Assembly (NCBI RefSeq): GCF_047663525.1 | Contig: NC_092597.1 | Span: 24,948,501 to 25,012,500 of the forward strand | DNA from: Anas platyrhynchos | Lineage: Eukaryota > Chordata > Aves > Anseriformes > Anatidae | Length of the DNA stretch: 64,000 nucleotides | Direction: 5' to 3' | Shown here: piece by piece, positions 49,901 through 61,900 of the stretch | Numbering within the stretch: the first letter of the stretch is position 1 | How the letters are laid out: each line of letters opens with the position of its first letter | Notes under the pieces: generated by a model | What the model was told of the DNA's origin: nothing | The model's input: only the letters and a program-made list of their open reading frames with translations | Databases searched by the model: none | Position numbers and translations under genes: made by a program

Positions 49901-52900
49901 GGAGTACACTTGTATCAAGGCTTTTTTTGCAGTCAGGCTAATAGTCTTTAAAAAGCCTTCAGATTCTGAAGCATGTCTTTGCATGAACTCTGACAATTTT
50001 TCATGGCTGATGCTTCAGGATACGATGCATGGCTTATAGCACTTCATCATAGACTTGCTCAAGTGGCCCTTATGTCTTTTTGCTTGGGACTGGGAAGAGG
50101 GTTAAGCAAGACCTCAGTGGAGAGTTATGTCCCAAGCTCAGGTTGAGGGAAGGTCCACTGATGGTGATGCTTTGAAGTTGGTTTGTCTGAAGCCAGTGGT
50201 CCAGTAGCCTGTTGCAGCACCATTTAAATTGATGTCCTGATAAAGGACTGGTGTCCCTGGCAAGATTGAGATGGTTACCAGCTGACTGACTGAAGCACTA
50301 GGACTCAGACACTTCTCAGAGGATGCACATGTAGGGAAGCTTTGCCATCTATCTGTTGAGTTTAAAGAGGAAAAAAAAATTCTAGGGCTATGACATTGCA
50401 AAAGGAAATTGCAGCAGCCTTTAGAGTCGGTTTAAATATATTATATGGGCAAGTCGGTTGGTGTAAATAGAGAAGTACAACGTGGGGTGTGGCAGCATAA
50501 ATTGGTATGTAAGACCCCTAACCTTGGTGTACAGTGATAGGCATACAGACTAGGTGGAATGGATGCATGAAACATGAAATAGAAATTACATCCTCAGTTC
50601 CTAAATAGTAGCAAAAGATATGATTGGCTGGGCTCTCACACCAAGTCATACGTACAGGTGGTCTAGACCGTTCTTTCTCATGATAGACTGGGGGAAGAGT
50701 GACGGGAAAGCTGCCTGGCAAAGCTGTGTGCTCAGGTGGCCAAGAAGGCCAACAGCATCCTGGCTTGTATCAGCAAGTGTGGCCAGCAGGGTTAGGGAAG
50801 TGATTGTTCCTCTCTACTCAGCTCTGGTGAGGCCACACGTTGAATACTGTGTTCAGTTTTGGGCCCCTCACTACAAGAAGGACATCAAGGTGCTAGGGTG
50901 CACCCAGAGAAGGGCAGCGAAGCTGGTGAAGGGTCTAGAGAACAAGTCTGATGAGTAGCAGCTGAGGGAGCTGGGGTTGTTCAGCCTAGAGAAGAGGAGG
51001 CTCAGGGGAGACCTTATCATGCTCTACAGTTACCTTGAAAGAGGCTATAGCAAGGTGGGGAATGGTCTCTTCTCCCAAGCACCCAGTGATAAGACAAGAG
51101 GAAATGGCCTTTAGTTGTGCCAGGGGAGGTTTAGGTTGGATATTAAGAAAATTTTTTTCACTGAAAGGGTTGTGAAGTATTGGAACAGACTACCCAAGGA
51201 AATAGTTGAGTCACCATCCCTGGTGGTCTTCAAAAAAACATGTAGATGTAGTGCTTGGTGACATGGTTTAATGGTGATCTTGGTAGTTCAAGGTTAAAGG
51301 TTTGACTGGGTGATTGTAGAAGTCTTTTCCAACCTAAGTGATTCTGTGATAGCCAAGGAATTCCCAGAGTGGGAATAAGGTGAAGTTTTAATCCTTTTGG
51401 GTTGCTTTTTTTTTTTTTTTTTTTTTTTTGAGCATATGGAGAGTAATCCATGTGTTTTAAAACTCAACTGTTTGTGCCTCATTAGATGCATAGAGCCTAT
51501 CCTTGCACTAACTGTCTTTCTGATGTTTGATTTCTGTAAGAGACCTTGGTCTGATTTGCTCCATGGCTCTAAGAGAAGCCTGAGGACCAGTGTGACAAGT
51601 GCATCCCAAAACGTCTTCCATATTGAAATGCTTTGAGCAACAGAACTGCAGAGGCATGCCTTCATGGGTGTTGATTAAGCTTTTAAATTCGCAGATATCT
51701 GTGTTTAACTTGCATTAAGAGGATGTTTTGAGCTGCTCTTTCCAGTGCCACAGCTTTTCAGTTCCTCTGTAGAACAGCGTGTTTTCCTTGGGCAGAGGTG
51801 AATCCTGAGGACTATGGTTCCAGGTTTTCAGGGTATTCTCTAGTGCTGCTGATTGCTTGGTAATGTGCTTTTGTACTTGCAAGCATGGCCTACTTGCATC
51901 TTTCACCGGACTGAGCCTGGCTTTCCATCAAGATGGCTGGAAGTGTGGTAGGAAGGAGTGTGACCAAGGAGTTTATAGGGTCAGGGGAGCCACTGGTAGG
52001 ACGGTGCAAGGAAAGTGGGGAGCTGACAGTGTCCAAGGAACCTCAGAGCTTCAGTCAGACCTGTGAGCAGAAAGTGCCTGGGGTGCTACAACAGTGACAG
52101 TGGGAGCATGTGTTATGGGGGTCAAGCCAGGAGGTGAACTTGAAAGGGTAGTTGCAAGCATATGAAGGCTGGGGGATCCTTAGAGGTAGGCTGTTAACTG
52201 AGATGATCTGTTTTTATTTCCTCAGAGCTCTTGTCTATGCCAGCCGTAAAACGATTTTCTGTGTCGTTTGCAAAGCATCCGACTAATGGTACGTTTGCTT
52301 CCTTGATTTGACGTTCCCTCACACTTCTAACCCCATGCTCACATTCAGTTCTCCTCTCTGCACATGCTCTCCTTTCAGCCGCCTTGTGTTTTTTTGCGTG
52401 TCTGTGTATCTGGTGTCCAAACATGCTTCACCTTTCCCCATTGTCTCATTGTGACTAACTTGTTCACTCATCTGCTGTTACTGCACAATGGTTCCCGTGC
52501 TGTTTGTGGGAGATCTGTCAGGCTGCTTTCCCTCCCAGACATTTGTGTGAAAAAGCAACAGCAGTGGCTTTGTGAATGGACTCCTAAAGCAGCCTTTAAT
52601 TCCACTGCTGATGTTAAGGCCTTCTCATGTGCTGCCTTGCAGGGGGTGGAGAGAATGCTCTTGGATTTGAGGGTGTGTGGGGATATCTACTCCATATCCT
52701 AAGAGCACTGCAGCTTAGGTCTTCAGTTTCTGCAGAGCAGATCTTAAGGATCAAAACAAGGATATCCTGGAGCTGCATGTGTGTCACCTTGAAAAGTGCA
52801 GTCTGCGTGGGAGAGCAGGAGGTGCTAGCAGCATTCCTTCTGCACATTGTATTCCTTAGCACAGTGGTCGTAGGAGGCCATGAGGTCACTGGTACTCCTA

Positions 52901-55900
52901 TTTGCAAACTTGTTTGTTATGGTGGTCCCTTGGTTACTCCAAGCGTGGTGGTGCTGGTGGGAGTAGTCTCACCTTTCCTGATGACGTTATCCTGGAAATG
53001 ATGTCTCTCCAGGTATTTCATCTGCTGATGGTGTACAGTGCTGGCTTGGGCCTGGTGTCATCCCAAACTAGGAGGGGATCAGCAGTGTGCCACGCAGGGT
53101 GATGTGACCATATTCACTCCTGTTGTGCTAGTAACTATGAAGAGGCTTGGTAGGGAAAGGTATCTGACTGTGCTTATATTTACTCACCATCTCTGCTTCA
53201 TATTGCTAGTAACCTAACACCTGAACTGTGAGTCTTCCAAGATTAAAGACCACTACATGGGTTGTAGCAGATGCCTTGAGCTACTATTTATTATAGCTTA
53301 CCCTGAAACTTTTGAAAAGGTTTGTTTCATAGCACCACTCCTACCCATACCTCATGGCTCCTGCTGTTGAGACAAGTTAGATCCAAAGCACATCACTGAA
53401 AGATACCAGGTTAAGTATTTCTGTCTTAAGTGGTCACGGCTGCTTCTGGAATCTTGTTGCTTAGTAAATGCGAAGAAATTCTGCTCTCTGTGATCTGGAA
53501 GATGAAGGAAATCTAGAAGACTGTTACAAAGACCAAAGTTCTGGGAAAGATGAAAGAGGAGGGGACAACTAACTGTGGCTTTGTTTCACATATCTAAAGG
53601 GAACCTATTTTCTCTTTGCTTGGTTTTGTTTTTCCTTGAGTTGCCAACTGCTCAATTTGTATGTGTGGAAACCATCTGAGAAAACAAGGTGTATGTCAGC
53701 AGGATGTGTCATTCTATCTTGCCAACAAAACTTATACCAAGTACTGGTCTTTCCCAAGCCACATTGTAAAGCACCTGCCCCCTACAAAAAATACAATAAA
53801 ACGAAACTGAGCATCAAATTTTCTCAAGAACCCAATGAATATTTCTAATAGTAAAGTGATTCTTAATCAAGAAAACAAAGACAGAGGTCCAGCAGGTCTG
53901 AACTTGAAGTTAAGCATCTTTTTAACAGCAAGGACATTTAGCTGCATGAACCACTTGCCTGAGGACGCAGAAGTTACTTGTAGCCCTAAATCTGTTTTTG
54001 CTTTTTTTTTTTTTCTTAAGAGCTGCCTCAACTTGGTGAGACGGGATGGGTGAACTAGAGCCATGGCCAAGCACAGTGTCAAGCCAGATGTTGCATGACC
54101 TGATCTCACGAGTCTTGGGAGCTCAGTATGAGTCCTGAGGCTGAACGCATGGAGAAGCTGTATCTAGTACTAGCTAGATACTGGCTAGTACTGTATCTAG
54201 TACTAGCAGATACTGGCTAGTATCTGGACTGCCATGCAATGGCAAGGACATCACAAAAGATTGCACAGGGCTGTTTTGAGAGTCTATAGATGGAAGGTCA
54301 GTGCTTCTGTTTTTCTACACACACTAACAATATGTTCTCAGTCAAGCCCTGCTGTCCCCACAGTGTATCTTGCACAGCCTCCAGTCATTTGGTGCCAGGT
54401 CATTTGTTCTCTTCCATGTGCTGAAGTGACTGGCTGCACTTGGATGCAGAACTTTGTGCTTTGTTGGCAGTCTGGAGTTCTTGTCTCCTCTGGGAGGGTG
54501 AGTCTGGGCCTGTCTTTCTTATACTGCTGAACCTGAACTGTATTGGACTTGGAATATGTTGTGGAATTTATTCATTTGTCAGACTTCCACTTAAAAAGGT
54601 GAATCCTTGCTGTTCTGCTTGTGGTGGGACTGCCCATGCGCTGCAGTCGTGTTTGGCAGAGGCTGGGCCAGCTGGGAGTCTGCCCTGCTGCATTAAGATT
54701 TGGGGTACGTAGCACTGAGAGTATTCCTGGTCTGCTTACTGTGGGAGGGACCGGGCTGCGGTGTGCGATGAGGGTCATCTCCCGTGCAGCAGCCCCAGTG
54801 CTGGCAGCTCCGCTCCATTCCCCACATCTCTACGTTTTTTCTATTTCGCAGCTGCGCCTCCCCACTCCTCTCACTCTTTATGGCCCCCTTTCCTCCAGAT
54901 GCGTTTGAGCACCACCACGTTGCCCAGTTGCTGCGCCGTTTTTCCTCTGACTATGCCACGAGCCGGAACATCTCACTGGATGCCACTCTAGCCCATCACC
55001 TCCAGCAGTGCTCCTACCACCTGCGCCTCTTCAGGAGCTGGCTGATCTCAGGGCAGGATGACTTGGAGTGTCTTTACGGTACTGCACGCTGCAGCTGCCT
55101 TGGTCCCGTGCTCTTGTAGCTGAGTAGGGACCACTGTCTGCTTGGAAATGCAAAGTATGCTTTGCTTCTAAAAAAGGAAAGCCTTTCCCTCACTGCATCC
55201 CTTAAATCTCTGGGTGGCTGCTGCAGCAAGGCGTGTGGGCTGTTGCACCCAGCGGTTTTGGAGCTTTAGGAAGTTGCCTTTTCACGTGGAGCCAGTGCTC
55301 TTTGTGTAGCTCTAACTCTGCTCTTTCCATCCTAGGCAATTGTTCATTGCCTCCTTCCTTTAGCCAGGGTAAGCCCATAAGCTTCCCTCAAGTGAAATGC
55401 TGTGCTTCTACCAGTGTGATGCCCTGCTGACATGATATGCCTGTGCAGGTCTCAGCAGGGTGCTCCTTGGTGTCCCATTATTAATGGAGGAACCAAAATG
55501 GATAATAAGAGTGTGGGAAGAAGGACTTAGGATGCATTGCAGCTGCTCACATGCAGGGTGAACTTGGTGTGGAAATTCAGGGAAAGTGACTGCTTGTGGG
55601 ATTGTGTTATTTATAGAGAGACCAAGTTAAGCTAGAGTAGACACTGAGCCTCTGTTTGTCTGCATTGCATGGCATCTGTTCTGCCTGTTAGGATGTTTGC
55701 AGCGTGTCATGTGTCTGGTGGGAAGATGTAGGTGATTTCACTACTGAATCCAGATGTTATAAATCAAAGTCTGCTACTATTTCTTGGGTATTTGTCAGCA
55801 TCTAGCATGGGTGGGAAGTCTGATGTGTTGACGTCTCCCTGCTCCGGAGGAAAGTAAAAAGATTCCTCTCTGAGAGGGGCAGCTAGCTAGGGCTGGCTGT

Positions 55901-58900
55901 TAATGTTCACCCTGCACCATAAAACCTGCTTGGTGCATGTGGCTTGCTGAGCTGTGTGGTGTGATGCATGGACTTCCTTTTTCATTCAGACTCATAGGTG
56001 GAAGGAGTAGGGTAGACCTAGTATAGCTTTTCATGTAGTGAAGCACCAGGATCAAGCAATTTTCAGAGCCTGGAACTGAGAGTTTTTCATATTTGGTCTA
56101 TTTTTTTCTTGATATGGCCCTTTCTGTAAAGTAGTCGATTTGGATATGGCAGTTGCTTTTCATCTATAATTAGGACAATCCCTGGTCTCCTAGCAACAAG
56201 TACTAAAGAGGATCAGAACTGCTTGAAGGGATGAAATGCTGGAACAAAGCAGACTGTTCCAAAGCCAAAGCTGAGTTTCCCCTGCTGCAGATCTCGACCA
56301 TCTCCTGTGAGCTCCTGGAGAGAGAGGAAATGAACTCAGCACTTTGGGCAGTGATACTCCAAATATTGCAGGCTGATGCTGGGTTGTGCCACCTATCCTA
56401 ATGCAGCCGAGCTGTGAGCTATGCACATCGACATAAGAGCTTTCCTGTGAGGAAATTAGATCTCTGCGCTTGTTAAGTTCTTTTTTTCTGCTGTTTTCCC
56501 TGTCTGAGTGTCATCCAGCCCACAGTTAATTAACATGTTTGGAATTCCTGCTGGGGTTCTTCCTTGAAAAGTTTCTCCTCTCTCTGTAGCTGACAGTCCT
56601 ACTTCCCCCCTTTGTAAAAACTAGGAAATCCTATCAACTTTTTCTCATCTCTCAACTGTACTTCTGTCCACACAAAAGAATTAAAAGAAAGAAACAGGGA
56701 GTTGAAGTTTGTAGCGAGCATCTGCGGTTGGAGGGATCAGTGGTGAAGCCTTGAAGTGATTGGTCTGGGAACATGTGCTCGTCTAGTTAAAAAAAAAAAA
56801 TGGAAGAGCGTAAAGTTAGCTTGTGTTGGTAATGAAATACAGCAGTAGTAAGGGCAAAGATCAGCTGTGAAGAAGCACAGAAGGACTGTGTGATAATGAG
56901 TGACTGGGCAGTAAAACAGCAGGTGATATTCACTGTAAATAAATTGAGAATAACAGGGAGAAACTGACCCAAATTCATACATAAAATGATGGGCTCTGAG
57001 CTAACCATCACCACTGGGAAAGATACGGAAAAGGTAGAAAGTCTGGGAAGAGTGATTTTGGTAGTAGTCTGGATGGTCTGGAGAGGTGGTAGGGATCTGC
57101 AGTTCAGTCTCTGCTCCAGTACAAGAGCTACGAGGTTTCTAATAGACTAAGTAGGAGGCACGTCAGACAGAAGTGATTTTTTCTCACAGAGTGGAACTCC
57201 TCACAGCACTTCATAGGGGTGTTAAAAGCATAACTGAGTTTAAGGGGAGACTGGAGAATGTCTTGGAAGAGACACATTAGGTTGAGAACATTTCTGAGCC
57301 GCAGGTCTCTGGAGGTTGGGGGAGTGTTTGGGGAAGGAGCCGCTACATGCTGTCATGTCTCATACTGCCATCGTGAATATCCACTTCTGGCACTGTGGGC
57401 AGAGAGATACTGAACTAGAATAGACCTTCAGGCTGACTGCACAGGCTTAAATTTAGAAAGGCTGCTTAGCAAAAGTCCTTCATGTAGGTATGGACATGAA
57501 AAATGTATTTCATGTACGTATTATGTACGCATATATAAACACGTACAGATATACGTGCCATGGTGAAGCTCCCCAACACAGTAAAGCTTGACTGACCGGG
57601 CATTTGGAGGTGGAACTTGCTGAGTGTTCTTTCTCCCATCCCCTTCAGGATCTTTGCTAAGACTGAGGCGAGTGCTTCTTTACTCTGGAAGAGCTGACTT
57701 ACAGACCTTTGGCACAGAGACCATTTGGGGATGTATCGGTGCCATTGGTCTGCCTCCTGCTTTCCGGATCTCTGCTGCAAAGGAATAGGTACTCCTTCCC
57801 CTGCAACGTAGATTTCACAACTGAAGACATGTGTAGTATCTTGGTAACTTCTGCTTATCAATGTATACTAATGTTCAGAACTCAGACAAAAATATAATCC
57901 ACAAAAAGGATTGCTTTGGACCAAAAGAATTCTTACCTGAGCCTTCTCTGGCCTCTGTCTGTGTTGGCTGACAGCAGTCTGGATGCTTTCTACTTGCCAG
58001 CCTGTTGGAGCAGCCAGTGCCTTCTCTCTTTTAAGTAGCCTACTCGGTTAGTGCAGATGCTTGCCATATTTGGGACCTGAGCTCAATCTTAGTAAAGCTG
58101 AGGAACATGCCATTTGGACTACTTGAAAACTGCTTCTGTGACATAGCCACAAATTCTGCTGGCTCCCAGGTGAGCTGAAGAATAACCAGTTCTAAGGGGT
58201 AATCACACCGGTGCCGATTTCATTCTGTGAGGAAATGCATTCCATATAAACTCAACTTTCCGAACTCATATTGAACAGTAAACTTTCTGCTGGTCTTTTT
58301 GGAGCACACACAGATTTTAGGAAACTTTGTGTTACCTTGAGTCAAATCAGGTGCTTCCACTTAATAAAATGGTGTTGATTTACTCAAGGTTTTGCCCTTT
58401 TATTTTTTCTTGTAGACTAGGACATCAGTAGTAATCAAGAAGATGCTTGTGAATTCAAAGTCTTGTTTCCTCTCTTATTCCTCCCTTCTTCCATTATATA
58501 GACCTCAGGGTGACTGGAGGAGATACAGCTCGATAGATAAAAAATACCTGTTAGATCTGCAGTGAAAGGGCAGTAGAGTAATGCAGCATGGAGGGTTCAC
58601 CTGGTGATCTGTGATGTATTTGCCTGGAGTTCAGGCCATGTAATCATAAAGTAGGTGCTGGCTGCTTCAGAATTCATCATTATGTTCATACAAAAGGTGG
58701 TGCTTCTTGACCCTTTCTTTGGGGTCATCTGCTAACTGTTCACAAGAGTTGCATCTGTGTTCCTACTGCCTGCTGGAATCTCCTAGAAAACTGGGATTCT
58801 CTGGTTTAAATGGAGGACTTGAGGCAGGTTCAGGTCTCCATTGGCTTTATGTAGTGTAGTGTGCTTGGTAATCTCTGCAGAAGGGTCCTTATACCCAAGT

Positions 58901-61900
58901 TGCGTTTTATTAAAGTCTTTTAAAGCATTGTGTGTTGGTACTGGGCAGCTCTGAAAGCCCTACTCTAAGGTGAGAGTCACACTCTCCTTCAGCAATTGGA
59001 AGACTTCTTCATAAACTGTAGTTATAGAGAGTAGATGCTCTGACAGTGTGGTGATGTGCACATTTGCCAAGAAACTGCCAGGGGGAGAGCTCAAATGGGA
59101 ATGTTGTTAACTCAGCTGTAATGTGATGGGGCTTTCAGCTTTGGCATCAGCATAGCTGGGAGAATTGAAACAGGACTCGTAATCCTGTTGTAAGAGCACT
59201 GGGTTGTACCTCCCAGTGCTCTGACCTGTAGAACAGCTCTTGGGGCAGTCCTGTGCTCTCTGCTGCTGTGTCAGGCTGCTCCTGTGTTATCATTCAGATT
59301 CCTCCACATCACATGTAGTCTCCTTGGACATCCAAAATAATGCAGACTCCTCTGTCTTGAGTATCTTAAGGTTTTTCCCATTACCAAATCTTGTTTACTC
59401 AACTCTTAAAGCCAATTTATTTTATTTTACTGAACAGAAAATTGAGAGCCATAGCCATGCTGTGCTCCTTGCCCAGAGGAGATTACAGCTGAGCTTGGGA
59501 GTCGTTTCTAGCTACTCTGGTCTGCAGAGCCCAGACATGTGCCTCTTTCTGCAGGTAGGTCTAACTGGAGGAAGCAGATTACTGTCTGCATCCCTAGTGC
59601 AGCTAGTGTAGACAAACCTGAATTAAATGAAAAATGGCTGTGGGCTGCTGTTTGATATAAAATGAATGAAATTCTGTTCACTTTCTTGTGCTATCATCCC
59701 CATCACAAACTCCTGCCCAGCAGGCCCCAAGAAAAAGAGTTCAGGAAGTATCATCAGGAGCTGAGCTGTCAGCACTGAGTAGCTGTCAAATTGGAAAGGT
59801 TCATGTGTTTTCCACTTGTGTTTTGTTTATTTGTTGCCTCTTCCCCAAGGTGCCAGTTCTTTGCTAAGCATGTGTTATGCAACAGTGCTCAGAGCCTTTG
59901 GTTTGGACTCTTACTACTGTTGTGATACAAGAACTATAGTCTATAACAATAACTTCTGCTTGAAACCGCTGTTGTTGGCCTCACCACAGCAAAGCGGCAG
60001 GTAAAGAGAAGTGTGCAGGGCAGTGGGCTGCCATATATAAATGAGAGGGCTTGCTTGAAAATTGTAAATGTAGTGCTTCCCCTTAAGAACAGAAAGATCC
60101 ACTTTTCCTCCACTTTCTTGAGAGCAGTGAGATCACATATTGCTGAACAGATCTGTGCTAGCAGGCATTTGGCACTTCTGGGATCTAGGTGTATTGATTC
60201 ACATCAGTGGTGGTGTCGGTGTCGCATGTTTCCTTTGACATTGGATATTTGATTTCTTCTCTATGTTAGAGGCATGCCCATGCACTCACATCCCTGTCGA
60301 TGCCTCCAGCGTATCTTGTAACAACATTGCTTTGCCCTATGTTATATTTAATCTTCTTCCCTTTTTCTTTGGAGACCTGGATAGTTGAGCTGGCTTTGGC
60401 TTCTCTTAAATCAGGTTCTGTTGTGAACTGACATTAGCCTCTCCTGTGCTGCTCCAACACCATCTCCACTCTTCTGGTCTTTTAAGTGTTCACCTTACCC
60501 TTTTAGATCTGTCTCCAGGATGCTTTTCAGAATATAATTGAGTAAACAATGTTCCTTATTCAGCCTTTCTGCTCAAAGGATGTCTCAGCAAGGGACAGAA
60601 GACAATGGTGTTTTTTCTGTCTTACGTTCCTTTGTTCCAGCCAAAGATTTGTTATCCTTATGTCTCGAATTAATGTTTGTAGGCTCTTTGTGGCACAGGT
60701 AACCTCTCCAGGTTGGCTGTAGGGTTCTTTATCTGCAGTAGCTGTTAAGATGGTAGTGAATGTCTCTGCAGCACTGCAAACTGGTGATGATCTGGTCTGT
60801 AGCCTCCTCGTATTGTATGTAGATTCACTCTAAATACCATCTGCTGGCTTGCACTCCTTGCCTCTTGCAGAACTGGGTTAGGTGAGTGTGTTTGAGCAGA
60901 GAGCGTCCAATGAAACCTGGAAGTGATTGGAACAATGTCTACTTTTAGCAGATACTCCAGGTACTCTTGATCTTCTTAGCAGGTGCTGTCAAGCTGCATG
61001 GACCAATTTTAGCCTGTCAGGGTGCTGGGCAGCAGTCCTGACACAGTAGTGCATCAAAAGCTGTTGCTCTTTTTGCTTTTCTAAGCAATCTTCCTTACCT
61101 GTAAGAACAGATATACAGATGATTCCTTCAGCATTTTTTTTTTTTCTGGGCTTCTCAGAGGGAGCTTGGGGAATCACAGAATAGGAAGCCTAAGCCTAAG
61201 TATAGAGGTCTTTAAACACAAGAGGCAAAGCAAAAGGAGGCATTCCCATGTGTCCAGAGCCTCATGTGTTTCTTCCTTGCTCCTCTGACAGATTCACATT
61301 GGCTTGGTGCCCCAAAGCGTTGCAAAGAAGCTTGGATGAAGAGGGATACGCTTTGCCGTAATATTCTGCTGGCTTGAATAGCAAAGAATTTCTTGTCAGT
61401 GGCTGTGATGTAGCTTAGCTGTAAGCAAGTGTCTGTTAAATGTTGAGATACTTATTTCTGGTAATTCTGGGTTTGCTGGAAATGCAGTCTTTATGGGGAC
61501 AAATAATTCAAACTGTTGCCCAGCCCTTCCTTGGGGGAGAGTTCTGTCAGGTGTACACTGGAGGGCCTGCTGTGGGAGAGGGAGGTTCTTTTCCCACTAA
61601 AAGGGTAAGGACACTTACCCTGCCACTTACCACTGCATTGGTAGCAGTGTGCTCTAGCTCACTGATAGTGAGAGGGTGGACCGTGTCCCGGGCTGGAGTA
61701 TCACTAATGGCAGGAGTCTTCATGGAAATTCTGTTGACTTCACTCAAATTGTCTTTAGCTTCTGCAAACTGTGGGGAACTATGCTGAGTTCTCTGTCATA
61801 AACAGATGTTTTAGTGAAAAAGTCACGAGTATCGCAGCAAAGGTTGTTGCTGCTAGATATGGTTCCTTCTCCTTCTCCTCCTTTTGCGTGTGCCTGGATG

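Larger units (their letters stand above)
47213..52225 (+). other. PPIP5K1: PPIP5K1 intron between coding exons 25 and 26
   Basis: 5.0 kb, with two CR1 copies (48121-48601 and 50690-51355) and a T24 run. No further exon recognised. Confidence 0.75.

Noticed and set aside
50620..50958. 112-codon frame as a host gene
   Set aside because: Its second half is the CR1 ORF2 C terminus. The first half is intronic read-through.
57649..57788. Pseudo-exon with TTCAG acceptor, 45 open codons and an AG|GTACTC donor
   Set aside because: Ends in an in-frame TAG and 140 nt would also shift the frame. Open length is within chance. A poison exon cannot be excluded without RNA data.
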